Positions 24,121 to 32,734 are shown, counted from the first letter of the stretch. The stretch is 33,177 nucleotides of DNA from JBBQXY01 sp051004815 (GCA_051004815.1 JBPCJY010000198.1:1-33177); one strand, 5' to 3'. Numbers and translations: made by a program. Notes: generated from the letters alone by a model not told the origin.

Positions 24121-25578
24121 ATGCAACAAGAGCACTGCCAAACTCAGTCCGTTCGCCACATCCGCCCAATACGGCTCGTGCGCTTCTCAAATTCTTCTCA
24201 ACAGAAGAACCAATTGGTAGTGCATAGAGACCCCGCGCCTGAGCAAGAGCTGCCTGACATCAGTCTGGAAAATACAAACATCATGCATTTAAGCGGCATG
24301 ATGCGAGCCATTCGCGTGTCGCAGCGGACTATGAGCCAACCCATAGAGGGCAGCAGTTCCGCTGTGTTGGAAGAATACTGGCCCAATGGTATTCAACAAA
24401 CAGGGCCGCTACCCATAGTAAACCTGTACGGCACTGAACCATTTGGTCGTACATTGCCCCATGCTGCTATCACACCCGCTAAGCCACAGCCTAAATGGAA
24501 AGCCATGCTCAATGCACCGGCAACAAAGATCACCTTGGGGCTATTGGTTGGCATTGGCTTGCTCTATCTGGTTTCCCGCTTTGTCGATATACCAACAACC
24601 TTGCAGGTCTTGCGCCAAAATCTGACCACGCCACAAGGCATCATCCTGGCCCTGCTTTCAGGCGTGGCCTTCCTCGCCGCCTTCTGTGTGCGCGGCATAC
24701 GCTGGAAGCTCTTCCTGAATCCTATCGGGAAAGTGAGCACGCTCAAAGCCATCCAACTCTTCCTCGTTGGCATCTTCCTCAACTTTTTATTGCCAGTACG
24801 CGGTGGAGAAGTGGCCAAAAGCATCATGTTGAAGCGCATCGCCGACATTCCCATCAGCAAATCTTTGCCCACCGTCGCCATGGACAAAGCCCTGGACTTG
24901 ATGCCCGCTCTCTTTATCATGGCCATCGTCCCATTCCTCGGCATCAAAATGGACATCAAGCTCTGGCTCATCCTGGGCAGTGTCGGCGGCCTACTCATTG
25001 GCCTGATCTTCTTTGTCGCGCTCGCGGCCTGGAAACGCGCCCTCGCCATCGCAATGCTCGCGAAAATCATCGGCGTACTACCCAGGGCCATTGCCAGTAA
25101 AATTGAAGGTTTCGCGACAGGGTTTGTCGACTCGCTGCTCATGGCTGCCAGTCGCCCCAAGATTTTCATTCCGGCAGTCCTGCTCACCTGTGTCGCGGTA
25201 ATCTTTGATGGTCTCTTCGCCATGCTGGCCTTCTGGACAATTGGCTTCCCTATCCCCTTTGGCACGGCCATCTTTGGCTACACCGTCTATAACATGTTCT
25301 ATATTCTGCCAACCCCGCCGGGGCAAGTCGGCAGCAACGAATTTGCCGGCCTGCTGGTCTTCACAGGCTTGCTCGGCCTACCCGCCGAAAAAGTGACCGC
25401 CATGTTCGTCTTCTCCCATCCCTGGGCTGCACTGCTCATGACAGTCACCGGCATGGCCTGTCTCAGCACCCTCGGCCTCACCATCTCCAGCGCAATGAAA
25501 GTCCAAGCTCAAGGAGAGAAGGCTGCTGCCCTACCTCAACAAAATAAGAAGTCAAAAGGTATATATACCTACAAATAG
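24121..25578 (+). CDS. LPG-synthase-TM/flippase-like integral membrane protein (UPF0104 type)
   Basis: 485 aa from ATG 24121 (AGAGG at 6 nt); the upstream in-frame ATG at 24037 lacks an SD and lies in repeat-flank DNA. Residues 1-130 are a hydrophilic cytosolic extension. From about 135 there are about eight membrane helices with the family hallmark LPVRGGEVAKSIMLKR near 220-235 and AMDKALDLMPAL. A TPPGQVGSNEFAGLL stretch lies near 395-409. This is the membrane domain of lysyl-phosphatidylglycerol synthases without the aminoacyl-transfer domain, a family thought to move lipids or glycolipids across the membrane. It would fit as exporter of the product of the upstream glycosyltransferases (inference). 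Confidence 0.88.
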   Translation: MQQEHCQTQSVRHIRPIRLVRFSNSSQQKNQLVVHRDPAPEQELPDISLENTNIMHLSGMMRAIRVSQRTMSQPIEGSSSAVLEEYWPNGIQQTGPLPIVNLYGTEPFGRTLPHAAITPAKPQPKWKAMLNAPATKITLGLLVGIGLLYLVSRFVDIPTTLQVLRQNLTTPQGIILALLSGVAFLAAFCVRGIRWKLFLNPIGKVSTLKAIQLFLVGIFLNFLLPVRGGEVAKSIMLKRIADIPISKSLPTVAMDKALDLMPALFIMAIVPFLGIKMDIKLWLILGSVGGLLIGLIFFVALAAWKRALAIAMLAKIIGVLPRAIASKIEGFATGFVDSLLMAASRPKIFIPAVLLTCVAVIFDGLFAMLAFWTIGFPIPFGTAIFGYTVYNMFYILPTPPGQVGSNEFAGLLVFTGLLGLPAEKVTAMFVFSHPWAALLMTVTGMACLSTLGLTISSAMKVQAQGEKAAALPQQNKKSKGIYTYK

Positions 25579-25598
25579 TATCGCAATACGATACTTTT
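25577..25598 (+). terminator. Weak intrinsic terminator after the flippase-like gene
   Basis: AGTATCG (25577-25583) and CGATACT (25589-25595) form a 7-bp stem with a 5-nt loop, followed by a short T run. The stop codon overlaps the stem. The low stem GC makes it weak. Confidence 0.45.
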
Positions 25599-25646
25599 AC
25601 AGTAATTCACTACGCGCAGGAATATTTCACCCAATTGTAGCTCGTG

Positions 25647-25676
25647 TTGCATATTTTCGTTCCCATGTGCTATAAT
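25647..25676 (+). promoter_or_regulatory. Probable atp operon promoter
   Basis: A perfect TATAAT at 25671-25676 with TTGCAT at 25647-25652 (18-nt spacer). Transcription would start near 25683, giving a leader of about 36 nt before the first gene. A second possible -10 (TATACT, 25685-25690) lies just downstream. Confidence 0.6.
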
Positions 25677-25718
25677 CCCACTGGTATACTATGAGAGATA
25701 ACAGATGGGATAAGACGG

Positions 25719-25940
25719 ATGAAAAAGAATGAGCCGCCCTCTGTTTGGGGATCGTTAGGTCTGATGGGAGCACTGGGCCTGGTCATCGCTATTCCCCTTG
25801 CGCTAGGGGCCATCGGAGGAACGTATCTCGATCAGATTACCAATACAAAAAGTATTTATTTACTTCTCGGGCTGCTGCTTGGCCTGATTTTGGGAATATT
25901 GGGAGCCTACCGTTTACTAGCACCATATTTGAAAAGATAG
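25719..25940 (+). CDS. AtpZ/AtpI family F0 assembly protein
   Basis: 73 aa with two membrane helices (about 11-33 and 45-67) joined by a short loop containing GGTYLDQITNTK, the usual layout of AtpZ/AtpI (UncI-like) proteins. Relatives help assemble the c-ring or carry Mg2+/Ca2+. It is the first gene of the operon, 62 nt before atpB. The SD before the ATG is weak (GGGATAAG). Assignment rests on size, topology and position. Confidence 0.8.
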   Translation: MKKNEPPSVWGSLGLMGALGLVIAIPLALGAIGGTYLDQITNTKSIYLLLGLLLGLILGILGAYRLLAPYLKR

Positions 25941-26002
25941 ACGGGAGCTATTCATAACCAACCAGTTCTTGCAGAGCTCGGCGAATATTAGGAGGATGCC
26001 GA

Positions 26003-26938
26003 GTGTCGCTCTGGAAACTTCTACAAATAAAAATTCAGCCGGATACAATTTTTTACATTGGTCCACTTCCGGTTACTAACACACTACTGTGTACCTGGAT
26101 ATCTATCGTTGTCCTGGTAGCACTTTTCTTCGCTGGCACCCGCCGTCGTGATATGATTCCTTCTGGTATTCAGAACTTCGTCGAGTGGATGGTGGAGCTT
26201 TTACTGGGATTAGTAGAGGGTGTTTCGGGAAAGGTAAAAGGCAAAAAGTTCTTTCCGCTCGTGGCTACCTTTTTTCTCTTCATCGTTGTCTCCAACATGC
26301 TTGATGTCATTCCAGGCGTAGATACCGTTGGAACGATTGACCATAACGCCATTCAAGCCGCTCACATTACCAGCCAGCCAGTGTTGGGTTTTCTGTTGTT
26401 TGGTGACCTGTCCGACAAATTGATCCCCTGGATCCGCCCTGCTACCAGTGACCTGAATCTGAATTTTGCTATGGCACTGATCGCTGTGATCACTGCTCAG
26501 GCCTTTGGTTTTTATACGCTGGGACCGGTGGAGCACATTAGTAAATTCATCAACGTCAGGTTGTTCTTCAAATCACTGATCAAGCTTGATTTCCAGGGTA
26601 TGTTCCAGGGCTTTATCGAATTTTTCGTTGGTATCTTGGAACTGATTAGTGAAGCAGCACGTATCGTTTCACTGGCCTTCCGTCTCTTCGGTAATATCTT
26701 CGCAGGAAGTGCGGTGCTAGCAGTTTTCGCTTTCCTCCTGCCTTTCGTGGCCGATATTATCTTCATCCCTTTTGAAATATTCGTTTCTTTTGTGCAGGCC
26801 CTCGTCTTCACGTTGCTAGCACTGGTCTACCTGGAAATTGCCACGACCGGCCACTCGCACGAGGACAACGAGACTGAGCAAGAAGCACGCGCTGAATTTG
26901 AGCGCAATGAACAGAAATCCGTAGCGGTAGGTCACTAA
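26003..26938 (+). CDS. atpB: ATP synthase F0 subunit a
   Basis: 311 aa, GTG start at 26003 with a perfect AGGAGG 7 nt upstream. This membrane subunit carries the proton half-channels. The essential arginine is R227 in SLAFRLFGNIFAG, the equivalent of R210 in E. coli. SNMLDVIPG near 97-105 and NLNFAMALIAVI near 152-163 are the usual family segments, with five or six helices in all. The C-terminal tail (HSHEDNETEQEARAEFERNE) is long, hydrophilic and acidic, beyond what most a subunits have; its role is unknown. Confidence 0.97.
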   Translation: MSLWKLLQIKIQPDTIFYIGPLPVTNTLLCTWISIVVLVALFFAGTRRRDMIPSGIQNFVEWMVELLLGLVEGVSGKVKGKKFFPLVATFFLFIVVSNMLDVIPGVDTVGTIDHNAIQAAHITSQPVLGFLLFGDLSDKLIPWIRPATSDLNLNFAMALIAVITAQAFGFYTLGPVEHISKFINVRLFFKSLIKLDFQGMFQGFIEFFVGILELISEAARIVSLAFRLFGNIFAGSAVLAVFAFLLPFVADIIFIPFEIFVSFVQALVFTLLALVYLEIATTGHSHEDNETEQEARAEFERNEQKSVAVGH

Positions 26939-27000
26939 CCCTCCCGCTCACATGACTACTATGTTTGCTACTCGCAGAAATTTTTTTGCTGCGATTGCAT

Positions 27001-27051
27001 AAATTTTATTAAACGAAACAACGAAGTTGTCCTTAAAGGAGGATTCTCATC
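27001..27051 (+). promoter_or_regulatory. A/U-rich translation initiation region of atpE
   Basis: The leader before atpE is rich in A and T (27001-27020) and carries an extended AAAGGAGG (27035-27042) 9 nt before the ATG. A short TCGCAG/CTGCGA hairpin lies just upstream (26972-26994). This is the strongest SD in the operon and fits the need for about ten c subunits per complex; a similar A/U-rich enhancer precedes atpE in E. coli. Confidence 0.6.
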
Positions 27052-27279
27052 ATGCCAGCAACAATTTACAATACACTCGCCGTAGCATTGGCCATTGGTC
27101 TGGGAGCCATTGGACCTGGCATCGGTATCGGTATCGCCGCTGGTCAGGCCTTCAACGCCATTGGGCGCAATCCTGAAGCCGAGCCACTGATCCGTATCAA
27201 CATGCTTATTGGTCTGGCTTTCGCCGAAGCTATCGCTATTTATGCCCTGGTTATCGCCTTCCTGCTCAACGGCAAATAG
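27052..27279 (+). CDS. atpE: ATP synthase F0 subunit c
   Basis: 75 aa, a two-helix hairpin forming the rotor ring. Helix 1 has the glycine packing motif GPGIGIGIAAG (21-31), the polar loop is GRNPEAEP (38-45), and the ion-binding carboxylate is E59 in LAFAEAIAIY. Ala60-Ile61 after the Glu, rather than Ser/Thr, argue for proton rather than sodium use. The sequence resembles chloroplast and cyanobacterial c subunits. Normal length. Confidence 0.97.
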   Translation: MPATIYNTLAVALAIGLGAIGPGIGIGIAAGQAFNAIGRNPEAEPLIRINMLIGLAFAEAIAIYALVIAFLLNGK

Positions 27280-27303
27280 TCTCCTGATAACCACCGATGC
27301 TGT

Positions 27304-27350
27304 AGTGGTACCCCTGACCTATACGCTCGTGTATATGATGGCGTACCACT
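27304..27350 (+). other. Intercistronic hairpin after atpE
   Basis: AGTGGTAC (27304-27311) pairs with GTACCACT (27343-27350), with an inner TATAC/GTATA pair (27320-27324/27331-27335). It has no U tract, so it would not terminate efficiently. It could protect or process the atpE message in the 119-nt gap before atpF (inference). Confidence 0.5.
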
Positions 27351-27398
27351 CCCCTCGTGGGTATCCGGTTTATGACTTCTGACGAAAGGAGGCGCACA

Positions 27399-27926
27399 GT
27401 GGTGCAGACATTTATAAGTGCCGACCTATTGGGCGGCTTTGGTATTAACGGATTGGCCTTCCTCTCCCAACTCGTCAGCTTTGGGGTTGTCTTCTTTGTA
27501 CTTTGGAAATGGGGCTTCCCCGCTATCCTCAAAACGCTTGATCAGCGACAGGCTGTGATTCGAGAAGGGGTTGAGAACGCGGAACGTGCTAGAAACGAGC
27601 TGAACAATGCCACGCAGCGGGCTGAACAGCTCTTGCTTGAGTCACGTCAACAGGGACAGGAAGCCATTGCCAACGCTACAAAGGCAGCCGAAGCTGAGTA
27701 CAACCGTATAGTAGAAGAGGCGCACGCTCGCGCTGAGCAGGTTGGCAAACAGGAAGTGGCACGCATTCAGCAGGAAGCCGCTCGTGCCCGTGCCGAGATC
27801 AGCCGCCTGGTGGTCAATCTCTCTATCAATGCCGCGACCAAGGTCATCGGGAAATCGGTCGATAGCAACGACAATCGTCGCTTAGTGGAAGAGTTCGTTC
27901 ATACGAGCCAGACAAAGGAACAGTAA
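27399..27926 (+). CDS. atpF: ATP synthase F0 subunit b
   Basis: About 175 aa. Start at GTG 27399 (a second GTG follows at 27402), 6 nt after AAAGGAGG (27385-27392); the in-frame codons at 27357 and 27372 lack an SD. One N-terminal membrane helix (GLAFLSQLVSFGVVFFVLWKWGF) is followed by a long charged coiled coil (about 45-150) that forms the peripheral stalk to subunit delta. There is a single b gene, so a homodimer is expected. Its stop overlaps the atpH start by 1 nt (TAATG). Confidence 0.94.
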   Translation: MVQTFISADLLGGFGINGLAFLSQLVSFGVVFFVLWKWGFPAILKTLDQRQAVIREGVENAERARNELNNATQRAEQLLLESRQQGQEAIANATKAAEAEYNRIVEEAHARAEQVGKQEVARIQQEAARARAEISRLVVNLSINAATKVIGKSVDSNDNRRLVEEFVHTSQTKEQ

Positions 27927-28582
27927 TGCTTAAAGGAGCGATTGCACGACGCTATGCCGAGGCTATGTTCGATTTAGGGCGCAAGCAGAATAAGCTTGAT
28001 CAAACCCTCGACGATGTACGGCGGATAGCACAGGTTTTTGCTCATCGCACGCTGTCCTATCTGCTCCAGGAACCAAAAATCTCCGCACAGCGCAAAGAGA
28101 AAGCGGTACGCCAGGCTTTAGATGGTAAGGTGCTGCCTACATCGCTCAACCTCGCTTTGCTCGTTATCCAACGTGGACTGATCGAAGTGATGCCGAATAT
28201 CGCCCGTGAACTCGAACAGCTTGTGTTGGACTACAAGAACCAGGCAGTAGCGAAAGTGACCACGGCAACGAAAATTGATGATGCACAAATGGCCCTTATC
28301 AAAAAAGCATTAGAAAAGAGAACAGGCAAGACGATTCTTGTTGAGACCAGTGTGCAACCAGATATCCTGGGCGGAGTCATTGCGCGTGTCGGCGATCAGG
28401 TAATTGACGGCAGCATCCGTAACCGCTTGAACACACTGCGCCAGCAGTTGTTGACCAGTGCTTCCAGCAATACGGAAAGCTTCTTGTCAGAAGCAGAAAT
28501 ACATGATATTGATGCCACTATCGTAAAAGACACAGCGCAGACCACGCAACAAGATACGGCACAGCCAAGCAGTATACAGTAG
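27926..28582 (+). CDS. atpH: ATP synthase F1 subunit delta
   Basis: 218 aa. The N-terminal helical domain starts with AIARRYAEAMFDLG and includes LLQEPKISAQRKEKAV. The C-terminal part shows KTILVETSVQPDILGGVIARVGDQVIDGSIRNRLNTLRQQL, the signature of the delta/OSCP family. About 35-40 residues after that (SEAEIHDIDATIVKDTAQTT... to the end) are an unusual polar extension rich in Thr, Gln and Asp. It links the peripheral stalk to the alpha3beta3 head. It is translationally coupled to atpF. Confidence 0.95.
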   Translation: MLKGAIARRYAEAMFDLGRKQNKLDQTLDDVRRIAQVFAHRTLSYLLQEPKISAQRKEKAVRQALDGKVLPTSLNLALLVIQRGLIEVMPNIARELEQLVLDYKNQAVAKVTTATKIDDAQMALIKKALEKRTGKTILVETSVQPDILGGVIARVGDQVIDGSIRNRLNTLRQQLLTSASSNTESFLSEAEIHDIDATIVKDTAQTTQQDTAQPSSIQ

Positions 28583-28586
28583 GAGC

Positions 28587-28738
28587 TAAGCCGCGTCCCG
28601 CCACTCCCAGGGTACCCGCGAGGGGTACCCCTACCATGGACGAGGCCGCGTCCCTGACAGGACGCCTGGTATGGGTGGAACGCGTTCGTCCATAGTAGGG
28701 GTACCCCTCGCGGGTACCCTGGGGTAGAGCGTGGCTTA
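28587..28738. repeat. Palindromic repeat between atpH and atpA
   Basis: A 152-bp palindromic unit fills the 189-bp gap. Core arms 28606-28643 and 28686-28723 are 38 bp with one mismatch. Outer TAAGCC/GGCTTA (28587-28592/28733-28738) extend the pairing, and the centre has a GCGTCC/GGACGC hairpin (28649-28666). The arms match those of the 1223-1317 repeat in about two thirds of positions. No U tract follows, and atpA has its own AGGAGG downstream. Confidence 0.85.
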
Positions 28739-28771
28739 CCTTGAGGCAAGATAGAGACAGGAGGAACATCG

Positions 28772-30379
28772 ATGGCAACTTGGGCTGATGAAATCAGTGC
28801 CATCATTGAGAAAAACATCGCAGGTTTTGGTAGCAATGAGACAGAAACCGCCAGTGTTGGCACCGTGATCGCGGTGCAAGACGGTATTGCTCGCGTCTAT
28901 GGCTTGCAAGATGTGAAGTATCTCGAGTTGGTAGAATTTCCGCGCACAGGCATCATGGGACTGGCCTTCAACCTCGAAGAGGAGTCGGTGAGTTGCCCAA
29001 TCCTGGGCGAATATACAGAGATTAAAGAAGATGACGAAGTGCGCACCACTGGCCGTGTTATCGAGGTACCCGTCGGTGATGCACTGATTGGCCGCATCGT
29101 TAACGCGCTGGGTGTGCCACTTGACGACCGTGGCCCTATTGAAACCACAAAAACACGCACTGTCGAGCGCGTCGCCCCTGGCGTTATCACTCGCCAAAGC
29201 GTCGATACGCCAGTGCAAACGGGTATCAAGGCCATTGACAGCATGATCCCCATCGGTCGCGGACAGCGCGAACTGATCATCGGCGACCGCCAGACGGGTA
29301 AAACTGCCATCGCGATTGATACCATCATTAATCAAAAGGGCAAGGATCTGATCTGCATCTATGTCGCCATCGGCCAGAAGAATTCTTCCGTGGCACGCAC
29401 GCGTGATATCCTGGAGCAACACGGCGCGATGGAGCATACCATCATCGTAGCCGCCAGTGCGTCCGATCCCGCCCCTATGAAATACCTGGCTCCCTATGCC
29501 GGCTGCGCCATGGGCGAAGAATTCATGGAAGCAGGTAAAGATGCACTGATCATCTACGATGACCTGACCAAGCACGCCGAGGCATACCGTAACATTTCAC
29601 TGATCATTCGCCGCCCTCCTGGACGCGAAGCCTATCCTGGCGACGTTTTCTACCTGCATTCTCGCTTGCTTGAGCGTGCAGCCCGCCTGAACAAAGATTA
29701 CGGTGGTGGTTCGCTGACCGCCTTGCCGATCATTGAGACGAAGGCGAATGACATTTCGGCATATATTCCGACGAACGTGATCTCCATCACCGATGGACAG
29801 ATATTCCTGGAGACAGACTTGTTTAACGCTGGTGTACGTCCGGCTATTAACGTCGGTCTCTCGGTCTCTCGCGTGGGTAGTAGTGCGCAGAGTCGAGCTA
29901 TGAAACAGGTCGCTGGTACGCTACGCCTTGACCTCGCACAGTTCCGCGAACTCGCAGCCTTCGCACAATTCGCCTCTGACCTCGATAAGGTCACCAAGGG
30001 ACGTATTGATCGTGGTCAGCGTTTAACAGAAATTCTGAAGCAGCCACAGTATCAACCAGTCCCGGTTGAGAAACAGGTCATGTCAATTTTCGCTGCCACC
30101 AACGGGTACCTGGATAACACTCCCGTTGACAGCGTTGTAGAGTGGGAAGTTGCCTTCTATCGCTACATGGATGCGAACCATGCAGAGATCGGCCAGGCCA
30201 TCGTCGAGCAGTCCGTGACCGGTAAAAACAAGATGTCTGACGACCTGTTAAAACAGTTGAAAGCCGCTCTTGACGAGTTCAATCAGACAGCCGCGCCCGG
30301 TGCTGCCAAGCCTAAAGCGGCTGCGACCACTAATCAGCAGGCAGACCAAACGCGTAGTCCGCAAACAGCCAAGAGTTAG
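28772..30379 (+). CDS. atpA: ATP synthase F1 subunit alpha
   Basis: 535 aa, ATG with AGGAGG 7 nt upstream. The non-catalytic nucleotide-binding subunit of the F1 head. Walker A GDRQTGKT is near residues 171-178, followed by AIDTIINQKG. The family segments LIIYDDLTKHAEAYR and RPPGREAYPGDVFYLHSRLLERAARL are intact, as is the arginine-finger region VGLSVSRVGSSAQ. The last roughly 30 residues (AAPGAAKPKAAATTNQQ...) form a disordered Ala/Pro/Gln tail longer than typical. Confidence 0.98.
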   Translation: MATWADEISAIIEKNIAGFGSNETETASVGTVIAVQDGIARVYGLQDVKYLELVEFPRTGIMGLAFNLEEESVSCPILGEYTEIKEDDEVRTTGRVIEVPVGDALIGRIVNALGVPLDDRGPIETTKTRTVERVAPGVITRQSVDTPVQTGIKAIDSMIPIGRGQRELIIGDRQTGKTAIAIDTIINQKGKDLICIYVAIGQKNSSVARTRDILEQHGAMEHTIIVAASASDPAPMKYLAPYAGCAMGEEFMEAGKDALIIYDDLTKHAEAYRNISLIIRRPPGREAYPGDVFYLHSRLLERAARLNKDYGGGSLTALPIIETKANDISAYIPTNVISITDGQIFLETDLFNAGVRPAINVGLSVSRVGSSAQSRAMKQVAGTLRLDLAQFRELAAFAQFASDLDKVTKGRIDRGQRLTEILKQPQYQPVPVEKQVMSIFAATNGYLDNTPVDSVVEWEVAFYRYMDANHAEIGQAIVEQSVTGKNKMSDDLLKQLKAALDEFNQTAAPGAAKPKAAATTNQQADQTRSPQTAKS

Positions 30380-30390
30380 GAGGCAAGCCA

Positions 30391-31281
30391 ATGCCATCTA
30401 CCAGAGAGGTTCGGCGGCGCATACGTGCGACTAAAAACATGGCACAGGTCACCAAGTCTATGCAAATGGTGGCCAGTAGCAAGATGCGACGAGCGCAGGA
30501 GCGTGTCAAACAGGCACGCCCCTACGCCGAGCAGATCCGCGCCTTCGTCTCGCGTCTCGCCAATGCCACCGGCGATGATCTTGGCGAAGGGGTTGCCCTG
30601 CTAAAACAACGGCCAGTGCGCCACATTGGCATGCTTGTGATCACCCCGGATCGTGGCCTTTGTGGAGCATTACCTAGTAATATCAATCGCAGAGCCATGA
30701 CAACTGTGCGGGAGCAACAGGATAGGCTGGCCCAACAAGGTGAACGTCCAGGGACAGAATTTATCGCCGTCGGGCGCAAGGTTCGCGACTTCATCGTGCG
30801 CACGGACCAACGCATGATTGCCGAATTTGTCAACTATGGTGATAAGCCCACCTTGAGCGATGCCAGTGCTATTGCCCAGGTGGCCGTCGATGCCTTCCTG
30901 AAAGGGGAGGTTGATGTCGTGTACCTCGTTTACGCCAAGTTCATCAACGCGATTACACAGCAACCTATTGCCGTACAGCTTCTGCCTGTACAGCCACCTG
31001 CCGAAGAAGCAAATGAACGTAAAACCATCGAATACATTTACGAACCAGATGCCCGCAGCATTTTCGAGGCCCTGCTCCCACGCTACGTGGACGTGCAGGT
31101 CTATCAGGCCATGCTAGAGGCCGTAGCCAGTGAACAATCAGCGAAGTTCACTGCTATGAAGAACGCCACCGATAACGCGAACGAGCTTATTGATGATCTT
31201 ACCCTTGCCTACAATAAAGCGCGTCAAACCAGCATCACGACCCAGATTCTTGAGGTTGTGGCCGGTGCGTCGGCCCTTTAG
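30391..31281 (+). CDS. atpG: ATP synthase F1 subunit gamma
   Basis: 296 aa. The central rotor shaft: N-terminal helix REVRRRIRATKNMAQVTKSMQMVASSKM, Rossmann-like core with ITPDRGLCGALPSNI, and C-terminal helix SAKFTAMKNATDNANELIDDLTLAYNKARQTSITTQILEVVAGA. All are typical and of normal length. AGGAGG overlaps the atpA stop, 7 nt before the ATG, so it is tightly coupled to atpA. There is no cysteine-bearing chloroplast-type insertion. Confidence 0.97.
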   Translation: MPSTREVRRRIRATKNMAQVTKSMQMVASSKMRRAQERVKQARPYAEQIRAFVSRLANATGDDLGEGVALLKQRPVRHIGMLVITPDRGLCGALPSNINRRAMTTVREQQDRLAQQGERPGTEFIAVGRKVRDFIVRTDQRMIAEFVNYGDKPTLSDASAIAQVAVDAFLKGEVDVVYLVYAKFINAITQQPIAVQLLPVQPPAEEANERKTIEYIYEPDARSIFEALLPRYVDVQVYQAMLEAVASEQSAKFTAMKNATDNANELIDDLTLAYNKARQTSITTQILEVVAGASAL

Positions 31282-31315
31282 CAGAGTAAGCAATTCAGGA
31301 GAAACAGATAAATAT

Positions 31316-32734
31316 ATGGCAACAGAAATTAGCACGAAGGGCAAAGTCGTGCAGGTGCTGGGAGCCGTCGTAGACGTTGAATTCCCCCCCGATAAGCTAC
31401 CTGCCATTTATAACGAAGTGCGTACACGCCCATCCGGTGCGGAAAAAGACCTCATCCTTGAAGTCGAGCAGCATTTGGGCAACAACTGGGTGCGCTGCGT
31501 CGCGATGGGAGCCACTGATGGGCTACAGCGTGGGGTCGATGCCTTTGATATGGGTCACTCCATTTCTGTACCAGTCGGCCCACTGACGCTGGGGCGCATC
31601 TTTAACGTCCTGGGGGAGGCAATTGATAACAAACCCCAGGTGACAGATGCCCCTATGTATCCCATTCACCGCATGGCTCCTACCCTGGAAGATCAGGCGG
31701 CCACCATCGAGGTCTTCGAGACGGGCATTAAGGTCATCGACCTCGTCTGCCCCTTTATGAAAGGTGGGAAGATTGGTGCCTTTGGTGGGGCAGGTGTGGG
31801 CAAGACCGTTATCATCCAGGAACTCATCAACAATATCGCTAAAGGCCACGGTGGCTATAGCGTTTTCGCCGGTGTGGGCGAGCGTACCCGTGAAGGCAAC
31901 GACCTCTACCATGAGATGATCAACGCGGGCGTTATCGACCGTCTGGCCATGGTATTTGGTCAGATGAACGAACCTCCCGGTGCCCGTCTGCGCGTAGCCT
32001 TGAGCGGCCTCGCCATCGCGGAATACTTCCGCGACGAAGAGGGGAAAGACGTGTTGCTCTTCATCGACAACATCTTCCGCTTCACCCAGGCCGGTGCGGA
32101 AGTGTCGGCACTGCTTGGGCGTATGCCTTCCGCCGTGGGCTATCAGCCCAACTTGGCTGAAGAGATGGGCGAACTACAAGAGCGCATCACTTCCACGAAG
32201 AAAGGCTCGGTAACTTCGATGCAGGCCGTCTACGTCCCTGCTGACGACTACACCGACCCGGCTCCGGCGGCAACCTTTGCCCACCTCGACTCGACGATTG
32301 TGTTGGAACGAGCTATCTTTGAGCAGGGCATCTACCCCGCCATTGATCCGCTGGCCTCTACCAGTCGCTTGCTCGACCCGCAGGTTGTCGGCGAGGAGCA
32401 CTATGATGTCGCTCGTAGCGTCCAGAAAGTGCTTCAGCGTTACAAAGACCTGCAAGACATCATCTCCATTCTCGGCGTCGATGAGCTGTCGGACGAAGAT
32501 AAACTGACCGTCACTCGTGCTCGTAAGCTCCAACGTTTCTTCTCGCAGCCCTTTACCGTGGCACAGATCTTCACCGGTCTCGAAGGAAGATATGTCTCCA
32601 TGAAAGACACCGTTCGCGGCTTCAAAGAAATTCTCGAAGGGAAGTATGACAATGTCCGCGAGGACTTCTTCTATATGAAGGGCGGCATCGAAGAGGTCGT
32701 AGAGAGTTACGAAGCCGAGCAGAAGAAGGGCTAA
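31316..32734 (+). CDS. atpD: ATP synthase F1 subunit beta
   Basis: 472 aa from ATG 31316 (AGGAGA about 12 nt upstream). The open frame extends back to 31190 inside atpG, but the family N-terminus (KGKVVQVLGAVVDVEF) fixes the start. The catalytic subunit: Walker A GGAGVGKT near 156-163, GERTREGNDLYHEM, Walker B VLLFIDNIFRF, and DELSDED near 388-394 (DELSEED torque loop with one conservative change). Normal length. Confidence 0.98.
   Translation: MATEISTKGKVVQVLGAVVDVEFPPDKLPAIYNEVRTRPSGAEKDLILEVEQHLGNNWVRCVAMGATDGLQRGVDAFDMGHSISVPVGPLTLGRIFNVLGEAIDNKPQVTDAPMYPIHRMAPTLEDQAATIEVFETGIKVIDLVCPFMKGGKIGAFGGAGVGKTVIIQELINNIAKGHGGYSVFAGVGERTREGNDLYHEMINAGVIDRLAMVFGQMNEPPGARLRVALSGLAIAEYFRDEEGKDVLLFIDNIFRFTQAGAEVSALLGRMPSAVGYQPNLAEEMGELQERITSTKKGSVTSMQAVYVPADDYTDPAPAATFAHLDSTIVLERAIFEQGIYPAIDPLASTSRLLDPQVVGEEHYDVARSVQKVLQRYKDLQDIISILGVDELSDEDKLTVTRARKLQRFFSQPFTVAQIFTGLEGRYVSMKDTVRGFKEILEGKYDNVREDFFYMKGGIEEVVESYEAEQKKG

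Noticed and set aside
24564..25271. 235-aa minus-strand frame opposite the flippase-like gene
   Set aside because: Reverse of hydrophobic codons gives a basic, low-complexity protein with no family resemblance.
27052..27279. Sodium-dependent c-ring
   Set aside because: Gln32 is present, but the residues after Glu59 are Ala-Ile, not the Ser/Thr needed for the sodium site; chloroplast proton-type c subunits have the same Gln.
28736..29575. 279-aa minus-strand open frame opposite atpA
   Set aside because: It lies across the most conserved part of atpA; composition is a mirror of its codon bias.
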